Below, piece by piece: positions 9,552 to 21,600 of a DNA stretch of 48,611 bases. A model generated the notes under the pieces. It saw only the letters and a program-made list of their open reading frames with translations, had not been told where the DNA came from and did no database searches. The translations under genes were made by a program, and so were the position numbers. The stretch is from NCBI GenBank assembly GCA_033297205.1, contig MU859279.1:1-48611 (forward strand), written 5' to 3'. Source of the stretch: Pseudoneurospora amorphoporcata (taxonomy: Eukaryota; Ascomycota; Sordariomycetes; Sordariales; Sordariaceae). The first letter of the stretch is position 1. Each line of letters starts with the position of its first letter.

Positions 9552-10863
9552 TGTGTGTCCGTTTTGAGGCAATGTGGATGGATCTGTTGAACAAAAGGGG
9601 GGCTTTGTTTGTTTACTTGGGTGGAGAATTGATGAGCGGAACAGGTACGTACGGCAGAAAAACTGCTGCAAATGAACCACCAACAATGACGAACTGGCGG
9701 TTTTGTAGTCGGAATCTGGCCCATTCAGTCAGTCAGTTCTTCCCCACCCACCACCATCGTATCCGGTTCCCTTTCTCGTTGCTTTTTTGCTTTTTGCCTT
9801 TTTGCTTGGAAAAGATTATCCACGAGACCAATCCATTCAGGTGCGGAGGGGTAATTTTGTATCTTCCGTCTTCCGTCTTCCGCGTTCCGTGCTTCCGCGT
9901 TCCGTGCTTCCGACTCCGCCTCCGTGTCTGACCACTGATCAGTGATCACAGTGACAGCAAGCAAGAAGACACATGACCGGTCCGACGACCGACATCGCGA
10001 ATCACTCAGCCACTTTTTCGTATACCGCTAATATCGCCAATACCGCCAATACCCGATTACAGCAATTAGGTAATTCCATTGCCATCTTGTTACCTAGAAA
10101 CCGAACAGATGACGACCGACGACGGCTGGTGATCGGTGAATAAGGTACCTACCTTGAGGTAGTGAAGGGGGCCATATTTCATAAAAGGGGGCGCAAGGGG
10201 TCTCGGGGGGGAAGAAAGTGATCTGTGAAATCAACGTCACCGACCGACCATTCTGCTTCCAAGGCTTCTATCGCGATTCTAGATGACCCGTTTACTCCAT
10301 CCACCATGTACATGTGGAGGCCTGGAGGGTGCAAGGAACGGATCGAATAGCGGAAGCAAGGTTCCACGGTCTTGGAACGGCCGAAGTCAAGGTAAACGAC
10401 CATTGATGGCCATGTGCCATGATCAAGAACCCGGCCGTGGTGATTTTGCTGATTGTGTGTGTGTGTGGTTGGGATAAACCAGTGGGCTTTCTGGGTAAGT
10501 TACCCAAAGTGCAATACCTCGAGCACATGGATCCACACACGGATAGGTAATACACGGCTTTACACGCATCCGATCCCTGTGCTTCTTTCCTCCGCTGAGT
10601 ATAAGGTAGATATCCCCGACCGACACTGTCCCACTTCCGGACCTTTTTCTTGTTCCTTTGTTTTACGTACTACTACTACCTTGGCTGTACCTACTTGCTA
10701 CTGCGTCTAAGTAGGTTGTGGACTACCTACCTACCTACCTTGGACTCGCCTCGACCTCTCATCTATCCAACAGCAATTACTCCACGCCAGACTTCCACAC
10801 TCGCATCTCGTTAGCGTCAAACCCGCCACGCCAGATGTTCACGACAACGACACACATCAAAAT
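9552..10863. promoter_or_regulatory. Divergent spacer between kynureninase and IDO
   Basis: A 1.3-kb spacer separates the two divergent kynurenine-pathway starts, so it must hold both promoters. It contains CT-rich tracts, a CGTCTTCCGTCTTCCG run with repeated TTCCGCG/TTCCGTG units at 9865-9912, TACCGCC(A)ATA repeats near 10022-10052, and a TACCTACCTACC tract at 10720. No factor site is assigned. The palindromic-looking repeats are candidates for shared control. Confidence 0.5.
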
Positions 10864-12844
10864 ATGTCGCCCTGCGAACCCCTTCCCACATCTGCTGCCG
10901 CCTCCAAGCAACAGGCCTCCTCACCCGGCTCCGAGTCCGAGTCCGACTCCTCCTCTCATTTTCCTGGCATAGATCACATCCAGTCCCTCTTAACCAAGTA
11001 CGACATCACAACCAACGGGTTCCTTCCAGAAGGGCCACCGCTTGAGGTCCTGCCAGATGAATATTACGCGCCATGGGAAAACTTGATTAGACGGCTGCCG
11101 GCGTTGCTGGATGTCGGCGCGTTTCGAGCGGAGGTTGATGATCGACTAGCAGTTCTGGAAGCGGATCGGTTGGGGACTTGGAAAGAGGAGGAGTGGAGGA
11201 GGGCGTATGTCGTTTTGTGCTTTTTTGCGCATGGGTATATCTGGGGTGGGGCGAGACCTTCTGAGGTGAGTGAGGTGCTTTTGCCTGACGCTGACGCTGA
11301 CATCAAGATCCCATCCGCGGGTGACGTTTTTGCGTCGCTGGGCCGCGTGGAGGGCGGCGAGGGGATGGGATCGGTGTGCTGAGAGAAGATGGATGGCCTG
11401 AAGATGGAGGTGAAGGTGAAGAAAAAGGTGTACTAGTTGGTGTACTGACTGACTGGACGTCAAACAGGTTCTGCCCCCGCAGATCGCTGTCCCCCTTGTC
11501 GCTGTGTCTTCGCATTTGGATCTGCCGCCTATAGCAACTTATGCTTCGCTTAACCTCTGGAACTTCCGCTGCGTTCCTGAGTCTTCCCCGTCGACGACAT
11601 CGTGCTCTCTCAGCACTGACCTGAGTCTCCCGCCGTCTCCTCCGCTGACACCCGCCTTTTCTTCCACCTCTCAACCCACCACGAACAAATTCAAATTCGA
11701 CCCAACAAACCTCTCCAACCTCCGCACCCTCCACACCTTCACCAACACCCCCTCCGAGTCCTGGTTCTATTTGGTGTCAGTAGCCATGGAAGCCCAAGGC
11801 GCATATATCATTCCCACGATGCTTTACGCGCTACAAGCCATTGGTCTTGGTTCCTCAGACCCAGACTGGAAGGATACCACGACGAAAGCGTTGAGAGAGC
11901 TGGTGAAATGCGTGGAAGCTGTGGGGGAGTTGTTGGAGAGGATGTACGAGGGGTGTGAGCCTATGGTGTTTTATCATCAGATTAGACCGTTCTTGGCGGG
12001 GAGTAAGGGGATGGGGGGTGTAGGGTTGCCGAGGGGTGTTTTCTATGACCTGGGGGCGGCGATGGGGGAGGGTCACGTGGGAGAAGAGGAGGTGCAGGGA
12101 CAGAGAAGGAAGGGAAAGTGGATGGCCTACCGCGGCGGTTCAAACGGGCAATCATCACTCATCCAGTTCTGGGATCTGGTGCTGGGTGTGGAGCACGTCA
12201 GCGCCGGTAACTCTTCTCCCCATTCTTCTTCTTCCACTTCGTCATCCAGCACGACAGCAGAGAAGGGAGAGCAGCAAAACATGAAGCCCTTCCACGAAGA
12301 AGTTCGCGAGTACATGCCGCTCAAACACCGGCAGTTCCTCGCCCTGGTGTCGAAAATGGGGCTCGGCAAGGGTGGCATCCGCAAGGCGGTGATGGAGATG
12401 GTGGAAACCGCCACCGACCACGAAGGCAGGGACCTGAACCAAAAAGAGGTGGAACTGCAGAAGGCGTTTCAGGATGCAACGAGGGCGCTGGCGAACTTTA
12501 GGAATAAACACTTGCAGATTGTGGCGAGGTATATCGTTATTCCGTCGAGGCAGGCGGTGCCGGAGGAGTACAAGAAGAAGTGGAAGAGCGGGAGCGGGAG
12601 CGGGGACGAAGAAACTGGGGGCAAAGACGGGGAGGAGGTGGTTAATCTGGCGAGTGTTAGTTCGGGGTTGCAGCAAGGACATGGAAGGGAGGGTGGAAAA
12701 GAGGATGAGGAGAAGAAGGACGGGGGACATGTGCATGGACCGGGGCCGGGGCCGGAGTTGATGGGCACGGGAGGGACGGCGTTGTTGCCGTTTTTGAAGC
12801 AGACGAGGGATGAGACGTTGAAGGCGGGTGAGGTTGGGAGGTGA
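10864..12844 (+). CDS. BNA2: Indoleamine 2,3-dioxygenase (heme dioxygenase)
   Basis: Exons 10864-11265 and 11468-12844 with a 202-bp intron (GTGAGT..ACAG, phase 0) give about 592 aa. The enzyme opens the indole ring of tryptophan to N-formylkynurenine, the entry step of the kynurenine/NAD pathway. The sequence shows PPEGPPLEVLP-type N-terminal features, the long all-helical heme domain, the IDO signature GGSNGQSS at about residues 357-364, and the proximal heme His in NKHLQIVARYIVIP at about residue 482. A Ser-rich insert follows the signature, and the last about 100 residues are Gly/Glu/Lys-rich, making it longer than the mammalian enzyme. It is head-to-head with kynureninase, which fits co-regulation by NAD or tryptophan supply, though no operator was identified. 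Confidence 0.95.
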
Positions 12845-13262
12845 GGATTGAGACTGGATTCGGGAGGGGAAGATAAAATGAGAAACGGGATGCATAATGC
12901 AACTTTTACAGGTGTCTTACATGGATGCAGACGGAAACCCCGTCTCCTGGTGTAAGCTGTTCTTCAGCGTCAGCAATGAAGATCAGGGACAAAGGCGTTT
13001 GGCGTCGGGAAGGAAAACGTATCGTCAAAGCGGCACTATGGAAGAAGTCGGGGAATGCCAAGACACCAAAATAGCTTCAGTTGAACCAAAACCGAATTAA
13101 CCTTACTGAACCAAAACCGAATTAATCTTGCATGCATGCATGCATACGAAGTTACTCACCTATGGTTTTGCAGGTCCCATCGTTGTTTTGGTGCACCGAC
13201 CGCATCTTCGAGTAGGCTCTTAAGGTCTATGTCCACAAGTGATTCATCAACAACCACCAGAT
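12845..13262. repeat. Spacer with a short tandem repeat and GCAT run
   Basis: Between IDO and tRNA-Pro no gene is seen. Two 19-bp identical units (TGAACCAAAACCGAATTAA) lie at 13082-13100 and 13107-13125, period 25, followed by a self-complementary GCATGCATGCATGCAT run near 13130-13145. Confidence 0.65.
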
Positions 13263-13360
13263 GGCTCAATGGTCTAGTGGTATGATTCGCGCTTCGGGTT
13301 AAACCCCTCATGGTTATCCATGAATGTGCGAGGTCCCGGGTTCAAATCCCGGTTGAGCCC
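13263..13360 (+). tRNA. tRNA-Pro (anticodon CGG), intron-containing
   Basis: Acceptor GGCTCAA (13263-13269) pairs with TTGAGCC (13353-13359), with discriminator C at 13360. The A-box D arm is GGTCTAGTGGTATGATT, the anticodon stem CGCGC/GTGCG, the loop TTCGGG plus T with anticodon CGG, and the T arm CCGGG-TTCAAAT-CCCGG. A 26-nt intron sits one base 3' of the anticodon (13299-13324), the standard eukaryotic place. A TTTTCTTTT pol III stop follows at 13361. Confidence 0.93.
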
Positions 13361-13369
13361 TTTTCTTTT
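13361..13369 (+). terminator. Pol III terminator of tRNA-Pro(CGG)
   Basis: TTTTCTTTT directly follows the discriminator base, as expected for RNA polymerase III termination. Confidence 0.7.
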
Positions 13370-13688
13370 GCTTTTTTTCTTTCTTTTTTCGCTTATCTGC
13401 ATGCTGCAGCGCGCTGCATGTTTGCAGGACCTAAGTAAGCTATACCGACTCGGGCAGGAACGGATGTCGCCGGATGAGTCATGTTGGCAATAAGTCACCT
13501 CTATCTCTCTGTGTTCTGTTTTATTACAGCTAGTTCCAAGTCTAATAAGCTAATCCATTAAGATCCCGATGCCTGATGTCTATCCAATTGCGGAACCAAA
13601 CCTCCCCGACTTGAAATCCTCAACCGTCCTATTTCTGCACAAACCAACCGCCACTCCACGTCCCACTCAACCTGGCATCAACGGCCTC

Positions 13689-15421
13689 TCAGGCCTTAAT
13701 AGGCGCATAAAAGCTAAACCTGCCCTTCGGATCATACTTCCTCTTCAACTGCTTTAGCCTTTCCTGTCTCCAACTCTCATACCCATACATAGCCTGCTGG
13801 CTCTCGCTGCCCTTGGCATAATTAACATAGGCAAACTTCTGGCGAACATTCCCATACGCCGCATCCCTGATCTTCTCTCCCCACTTCTGCGCCGCCGCGT
13901 CCAGCGTCTTGTTGCCTTGCTCCTCATACGTCGTCAAAAACCCGTACAGCAGGTTACGGTCTCGCAGCGCAAACGCCGTGCTCTCGTAGGGGACGGCCTG
14001 CACCGCTTGCAGCGAGTATCCCTCCAGGTAGGCCACGGAGGCGGAGAGGGCCGGCTCGGTACGCATCATATCTCTGAAAGCGTTGTAGGATTGGCGCAGG
14101 GCGGGCACGTCGTACGAGTCTACGTCCATGCCGTAGACGGTCGCGCCGGCTTTGGGCTGGCAGGCCCAGTCCGTCAAGCGGAACTGGGCGGCGGCGGCGA
14201 GGCCCGGGTAGTCGGTTGTGAGGACGGGGGTCGTGTTGAGGGGGTTGAGGGCGGCGAAAGGGGCAAAGTAGGAGGCTGCTTCGGAGGGGGGGCCGTTGTA
14301 GTAGACTGTTGAGATGAGGATGGGCTTTTTGGGGGTAGTGTTAGTTAATGTATGCTGGAAAGGGAAGGTGAGAAAGAAAGAAAGAAAGAAAAGGGAATAC
14401 CAACATTAACAGCATCCACCTCGGGCACTAACCTCCACAAAGACCAATAAACCACATACTGGCTCTGATTCCTCATCACCTCATCATGCACCCTATACAC
14501 ATCCTCCAACCGGTCCTGCGTAAAGGTATAGCTCTGATACGCCCACTCCGGCCGCACACCGGCATCATAAAGTCTATACTCCACCTCGGTGACCACCCCA
14601 AAGTTATGCCCAGCCCCTCGCAACGCCCAAAACAAATCGCCATTCTCGGTATTCGAAGCCCTCACCGCCGTGCCGTTCGCCAACACCACTCTCGCGCTCA
14701 ATATCTGGTCCGCCCCAAGCCCATACTGCCCCTGCAACCAACCGTGTCCGCCGCCCAGCGCCGGACCCAACAGGCTAACGCACCGACACGATCCCGTGGT
14801 CGTCTGCTTCCCTCGAGCCCACAAGGCCGGAACGACGTCGTCACCCCTCAGCCCGCCGCCGAGCGTGGCCGACTTGCCGTCCGCGGCGAACTTCATCTTG
14901 GTCAGGTTGCGCGTCCAGATCGCCATGCCGCCTTGCAGCTGCGCTAGGCCGTGCCAGGTGCCGTGCGTGCCCGTCGTGGCGAGGAAGGGAATGCCGTGCG
15001 TGCCCGTCGTGGCGAGGAAGGGAATGCCGTGCGTGTTGGCGTAGCGGATTGTGCGGCTGACGTCCGGTTCCGAGGCGGGGATGACGATGACGCCGTAGGT
15101 GGGCGAGTTGGTGAGCGGATTTGAGGACCAGCGGTGGGTGTAAGATGAGAAAGAAGGGGAGGAGGGGAGGAGGATGAGGGATTGCGGGGAGAGGAGACGG
15201 GAGAGGTCTTGTTGGATTGTGGGTGGGATGGTGAAGATGGGGGAGGAGGTGTAGTCGCGGGGTTCTGGTTCGGGGGAAGAGGGGGGCGCACGTGCAGTGT
15301 CGCGGATGGCGATGGGGAGGTTTATGTTGGGGGTGACTGGGGAGGCGGTTGTTGGGCTGGCTATATGTAGGAGTAGGGCCAGAAGGCCGCCCCAGATGAG
15401 GGAGCGGGTGCAGGTGAGCAT
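13689..15421 (-). CDS. Secreted-type FAD-linked oxidoreductase, berberine-bridge-enzyme-like
   Basis: Two exons, about 14405-15421 and 13689-14324, give about 550 aa; the exact donor among several GT choices near 14400 is uncertain. A hydrophobic leader (LIWGGLLALLLHIASPTTA) indicates secretion; an in-frame ATG at 15445 would add eight residues. The FAD-binding (PCMH-type) domain shows YGVIVIPASEPDVSRTIRYA, TGTHG, GGGLRGDDV, GSCRCVSLLGPALGGGHGWLQGQYGL and the NGDLFWALRGAGHNFGVVTEVEY segment. The C-terminal BBE motif is YVNYAKG..YG..RLKQLKRKYDPKGRF. Family members oxidise alcohols, sugars or secondary metabolites using covalently bound FAD; the substrate is not inferable. Oddity: an exact 11-residue duplication in the flavin loop (14959-15035). 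No biosynthetic cluster partner is adjacent. Confidence 0.88.
14959..15035. repeat. 33-bp in-frame tandem duplication inside the FAD oxidoreductase gene
   Basis: Two identical 33-bp units (14959-14991 and 14992-15024) are followed by a third partial unit (11 bp). They encode HGIPFLATTGT twice, ahead of HGTWHGL. The frame is kept. Confidence 0.9.
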
Positions 15422-15445
15422 GGTTGTGACTTGATGTTGTGACAT

Positions 15446-18104
15446 AGGAGCACGACGCTCAGTCGTTGAAGAATGTGTGGGTTGCTGCAAAGTACCTTAG
15501 GTAGAAGGTATTGCGTTGAGGTGAACCTCGAGAGAACTGGAACAGGTGCTGCTGAGTTCTTGAGATTCTCAAGGCTCTTGAGATCTCGTGTGCTTGATGC
15601 TTCCAATTTCAATAGATGCAGTTCTACGAGCCCGTACTTATACCATCTCCCGGCGACCTGTCTCCAGGCCTCCGATGATGAGTACCTACCGAGGTTTACC
15701 CAGAGGGCATCAAACTCAGCCTCAGCCTTGTAAGTGATGCCGTTCCGTCGAGAGGCTAGGATATTGGAACTTTTGCTGTCGTGGATTACACTGAAAGGGC
15801 ACAGATAACCGCAAGCAGAGCTGACATGGACACGGCGCAGGTACCGTACGATGTAGGACAGGAATCTCCATCTTGGACATTCAATTCCATGCGAATTATC
15901 AAGGGTTCTTACTCGCTATCTCCGGATGTTAACATCAACATCCAGCGTTGGTAGACAGGTAGAAAGTGAGGTAGCTTGTGCCCTACCCTAGGTTGCTGAA
16001 GGATTGGAACTTTTGCTTGCGGACTGGGGGCCAGGGAAGCTCAAACTGGCGGGTATACTCCTGGTGCATTGCTAGGTACCTTAAACGAGGCGCATGTACC
16101 ATGCTTTGACAGCTTTGTTGGACAATGATCGCATGCTACACGGTTAACTGGTTCGTCTACGAAGTAGATACCTCTAGGTACGTTCCGGCATGCCGGGTGA
16201 ACCATATCAGGCCTGAGGTCGCTTATTCCAGCAACTGAGGAGCCTAACCGCGCCCTGACACAAGGCCATCGCAGCATTCGCTGGGCGTGATGGGATTCGT
16301 GATATTGCCATGACCAGCTGTGCCGCACAGGCGCAGCCGCGAATCCTTGGAAACTGAAAATCGCCGACGGACATAAGATACAGTGGTTCGATGAAAGACC
16401 TCCAATGGGATGAGACCTTGCCACGCTTTGCCCTATGTGCCCCTGGGCAAAAGTTCGGAGCATTTCCGGTACGACGACTTGGCGGGCGAAGATGATTTCT
16501 TGCAGGATTACTGCATGGAAGACCTGAAGAAAAGTAGGAAAAGAGGAAAAGATTTGCGGTGCCTTAATATCAGATGAGGTCTGTTCAAATGCGGTCTTTG
16601 TGGTGGTTCTTGGCTGTGGGGATGTCCTCTTGCCTCTCCACGTTGACCACGTGCAAGACACTCGGCCATAACTCATCCAAAATCAAAGTTACAGCAAGCC
16701 CAACATCATCAATGAAGACAGCGACGCCCGCCCAAATTTTTGCGGGCACTTGCTAGAGCGCTTGAAGGATCATTGGGGGCTAATGGCCGGGGGTGCAAGC
16801 TCAAGGACTACCTCTACGGATTGCCCGGGCGGCGTCGACAGTTCGGCGGATTTCTTGGCAGCCGAATCACGACATCACCAACTCTGGGTCCCTGGCTGGC
16901 CGTGATAAAAAGCGCTAGTAGCTGTGCCGCGCAATAGGCTATTCAAGGGAAGGTCCAATCATCAACCCCACTAGTCATATTTGGGGGCTAACTTGCCTGT
17001 CGCCTGATCGTGAGAAGAGTCGTGTGCAATGTGTGCTGAACAGGTACCTTACTGACAATAGCCCAATAACCCCAAGCCTCAGCTGAAAGACTGGAAGTTA
17101 GGGCTGTCCAAGCCACGCTCATCCTTATTGAGGGGGCACAGTACGGTCCTATTGAAATTTTAATCCCCTATCAAGTTATACGCCGTATAGGACTTTTATT
17201 GACCATCAGTCCAATCCCCTGCCAAGACGATCCACACCTCGCTAATGTTGTCTTTGCCGCAAGTTTCGCTACTTGTGCCCCTACCTATACAGCACATGTT
17301 CCATGCACGCATGCGAGATGTCGGACTGGGAGACACTCGATGTTGCCATTGGATGGATAGACGCGACAGGAACACGAATGGGAGGGGGATTGCTTGGATG
17401 GATTTTTTTTGATTTTTTTTTTTTTTTTTTTTTGGGTTGCCTAGAATCGTAGACGGTCATGTCCGGGGGTGGTATGGTGGTGATTGAAGTTCGTTAAGGT
17501 ATTCACACCGGCCGATCTGTTGCGCTGGATGCCGACATGGAGGGAGTCCAGTCGAGGCGGTGCCGAGATTCTACCTACTGTAGGAGGAGGGCCAGCGGTA
17601 GCGGGATCTGGGAGATGGAGATGGAGAAGATTTTGGTTCGGTGATGGATTCGGGTTCGGCGGAAACTTGCAACCCCCGGAGGAGCAGGAGGAGCGACGGG
17701 ATGGAAGCAAAGCACTGGGATGGGCGCTGGTGGCGGCATTTTTGTTTTTTTTTGTTTTTTTTTTTCCCCGAGTGTCCGAACGCTACTAGGCTACATTTTG
17801 ACGATACCTAATTACGTTATTAGTGACAATGGCAGAACATGATTCAATGTGAACGATGGTCGCGGATATGAAACAGGGTAAACTCGTACATACCTATACG
17901 AGGAAGGGGGGGGCTGGACGCGGGATAAGGACCCCTAGGTACCTACCATCAATGGGTGAAGATTGGATGTAGGTAAGTAAGGACGGGAGATTTCCTGCCA
18001 AAAATGAAGACTCCCACCGACCGGTCGACCCTCTTTGCGCGGAGAAACCTTAACCAAGCGCGCCCTCTTCTTCCTACCTAGTTTCTTCCTAATCAACCAT
18101 CACC
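15446..18104. other. 2.6-kb intergenic region, no gene supported
   Basis: Contains only open stretches without family resemblance, the longest on the minus strand at 16041-16676, plus T-rich runs at 17402-17433 and 17742-17765. No TIR, LTR or tRNA was recognised. The scattered AT/GC blocks could be old repeat debris, but nothing proves it. Confidence 0.45.
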
Positions 18105-18112
18105 TTGCCTAA

Positions 18113-18592
18113 GAGCTTGACTTCCCGCACCGCCCCTAATGTCCTCGCGCACCCTTTTTGACTTGATGCACCGCCATGACAGCTGACATAGTTTTCAATC
18201 GTTTTTATATGAAAATTTCGATATTTTCAATGTTTTGAGCATAGCGGTACGCTAAGTCAACCGCTGTATACTAAGTCGATCGCTATCGCGGTCGCGGTGG
18301 CTGTCGTAGTCGTTGTCGTTGTTACCGTCGTTGTCGCATTTGCTATCGCGGTCGCTATCGCTGGCGATGGCGGTATGGAAGCTAAGTTGTGTTGTGTTGA
18401 AATGTGGCGAAATCGCTAAGTTTTGTTTGCCGGTGGCTGAATATTTGAAATATTTTACGGATTGATTTTACCATACAAAACGGGGTGCTTTACATGTCAG
18501 CTATCATTCAACTATCGGGTGGAGTAAGTGCGGTGCATCAAGTCAAAAAAGGGTGCGCGAGGACATTAGGGGCGGTGCGGGAAGTCAAGCTC
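18113..18592. mobile_element. Non-autonomous TIR transposon (MITE) with 8-bp target duplications, copy A
   Basis: The ends are inverted repeats of about 62 bp starting GAGCTTGACTTCCCGCACCG, identical but for one T in a T run. Flanks are a perfect 8-bp duplication TTGCCTAA at 18105-18112 and 18593-18600. An 8-bp duplication is typical of hAT-like elements; the superfamily is otherwise unassigned. No transposase frame is inside. The interior has a shared AT-rich block (TTTTCAATCGTTTTTATATG) and a GTCGTTGTCG/GCTATCGCGGTCG minisatellite at about 18275-18370. Related copies lie at 40419-41033 and 48244 onward. Confidence 0.9.
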
Positions 18593-18610
18593 TTGCCTAA
18601 AGATCCAGTT

Positions 18611-21600
18611 TTAACCAGACGAGTTGCAATGGTCCCTATCGTAATCGGCGTCAAGCACATCCATCTCCATCTCCATGTCCATCTCCATCATCTCCATCTC
18701 CCACTTTGTCAACATAAAGTCTCCGTTTTGTGATCTTGCTAATGCCGGTGCCGGTGCCGCCGTAGACACCGGGTTGCTATCAGCAATACACCCGTTTCGG
18801 TCACAAAAGGCAATGATTTGTGCCCATTCCGTTCCTTCTTCTTCTTCTTCTCTTCCCTTCGTTCCCGCCGTTTTGGGACATGGAGTCGGGGTTTCCTTCA
18901 TGTTATCTTTCTCCTTCTCTTGTTTCGCCTTCTTCTTAGTATGCCTACCACCATTGTCCTGACTATTAGCGTCTTCTTTCTGGGACGTGGAGCCACTTTC
19001 TTGGCCTTCAGAGTTATCGTCGTCGTCGTCGTCTGAGTCCTCTTCCTGTTTTTCCTTATTATTAGAGTTCTGATCCTCTTCTTTGTCAGGCATCATAACC
19101 TCCCTACTCCCCAAAATGATCAACCCGAATTTTGCCCTCGTCAGAGCCACATTGAGTTTATTCCTTATCCCTCCACCCGCCGCACCCGCCGTCGCACCAT
19201 TTTCCCTGCCAACCCTTCCCATTCTTCCTGTACGACCCGGCAAAACCCCCCACCCCAACGCCCGATCCCTCTCCACAAACCTTTTTCTTGACCTCGTCAC
19301 ACACAAGATGACCACCCCGTGCTCCAACCCCTGAAACGCCTCCGTCGGCCCCACATTCACCTCCCACATCATGCCGTACATCTCCGACCTAATCAAGCTT
19401 CTTATCAGCCTGACCTGCGCCTTGAACGGGCTCATGATACATATCTCTTTCTGCATCACCAGTCCCGACCGGAAAAGACTTGCCGCGTACTGGCAAGCCA
19501 GGTGCGCTTCTCCGATGTTGAACCACCCTCCCGTGGTTTCGGTTGCGCTACTTAAAGAGGGGGCTTCCAAGTCGTCGGGCGACCGGTTATCATGATAAAG
19601 AATAGGCCACCTCCTCCCGTGCCGCCCCCGCCAGCCAGCCCATTCCTCCAGCCGGTTGCGTTCCTGCTCGTCCGCCTCGGCGACTAACGTGTCGAAATAA
19701 AAAAGCTGTGAAGGCATGGCCAGGATGGCCGGGTGGGAGCGGTAGTTCCGTATCAGGTTTGTGAAGGGCGGACGCAAGATGGGGAGGAGGTCAGGGTGGA
19801 GTTGGTATTGCTGTTTTGGCGGCTGGGCGTCTTTACCATGTAAGCGGCGGGCTAAGGGGTGGTTGGAGTAGACGGGCCGTTTGAACAGGCGAGCGAAGAG
19901 GGATTGTTGGAGGGGAGTGCAAGGGCAGGAAGTGCGCGGGTTGAGCTGTTGTTCGTCGCCGGCCATGATCACGAGGGGGGTGAAGAGGGGAGAGGGACCT
20001 TTTAGGGGCGGGGAGACAACGTGAAGAGGGATGAGAGCTTCGGGCTCCATGGCTTGGGCGGCTTCGTCGATCAGGAGGGCGGACCAGTGTAGACGAGCGC
20101 TTTTTGTGGGTGGGGGTGACAGGGTAGGGTGGATTTGTTGATGTAAAGACGAGGAGACGGTGTAGAGGTCCGAGTTGGTCAGACGGGCGTACATGAGCAT
20201 GGAGGCGTCTCGGCAGGAGGTGACGATGATGCGGTAGGACATGAGTTGGGCGAAGGGGGGAAGGGCGAAGACGTCGTTTTGGATGTAGCAGTAGGGGAGA
20301 AGATTGCTTAAAACCTCGCGGGAGTCGCGGGTTGGTCGGTTGAGACGAAAGAGTTCTTTGCGGTTCATGGATTTCGACAGACGGTCGGCCAAAGTGTCGG
20401 CTGCTGGTTCGGACGGGGCGCAGACGAGGATGTGAGAGCAACCGGGGACGTTGCGGACCAGTTGCAGGGCGATCTCGATCATGGTCTTGGTCTTGCCGGT
20501 TCCGGGCGGACCCGAGATGAGATAGGGCATGGTGCCGTAGTTCTGACAGAGAACCGAATCGACCGCGATACGTTGTTCGTAATTCAAGGATTCGTCAAAA
20601 CGCAAACTGTTGTAGTGTTCCAACCAGTTGACTATATTGGTCTGGGAATTGCAGTCTGCTTCGGTCGGGAACAGCATCGACTTTTTCCAGTAGACATTGG
20701 TGGTGGACAGGCCATCCGTCTTGTTGTTGGGTCTCGCGGAGCCGTTGTTTCTGGTGACCTCGTCGATGAAGGAATCCAGGGCGTCAAAGTCATTTCTAAG
20801 GACTTGTTCGGCCAGATCCAGCGACTCGGTGATATGTGGAAGCACGTCGATCATGGGCGTGTACCGGGCCATGGGCACCAAGAACTGAATGTTGAACTTG
20901 ACAACAAACTGGGTCGGCCAAGGCGGTATCATGGTAGGAGTAACGACTTGGGCGGTGTGATGGGTGATTCCGCCTACTCGTAAGACGAGGGTCTCTGTTG
21001 CTCTGACCACTGCCGAGACGCGGGCATTGTAGATGTATCCTGTCCACGGGAAGAAGTTGGATTCCGAGTGAGCGCCGTAGTCGAACCGTAACTGGCGGAG
21101 CTGTACCTCGTCGTCCACCTCGACATTTGGGGTGTTCTCCCGAAGTCCTGGGACTGTGATGGTTACCGTTGGTTCGTTTGGGTCATTGAAATTTAGTAAT
21201 CCCGTGTGGCCGTACAGGGAGTAAGAAGCGTTCTCTTTTCTTTGGTAACCAAGTTCGACCTCGAGCAGGGACCGGAAGTATTTCTCGTAGCATTGTGGTG
21301 ACAGAAAGGGGGATTCGGAAGGATTGTCGGCGAAGGTTGGCCGAGGAAGGGCGGGCAAAAGACTTGTGGGCAGAAGGCCGGAGATATACTGGAAATAGTC
21401 GATAATGGTCTTTGGGAAGGTGTCGACGGCGGTGCCGGGACACTCGTTGATCTGCCTTAGGGCTGTTGGCACGAAGGATGGGGCGTAAACGTCGAAGCCC
21501 CGAGCGTAGTGTTCATCGGCATCAAAGGCTGGAGGGGTCGACCCGGGTGGTGGGGGAACCCAGGGGACTTGTGCGAGCTTTGCTTTCGGTTTCGGGGCCC

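Noticed and set aside
16041..16676. 211-aa minus-strand frame in the large spacer
   Set aside because: No recognisable domain, atypical composition, no supporting intron or promoter context.
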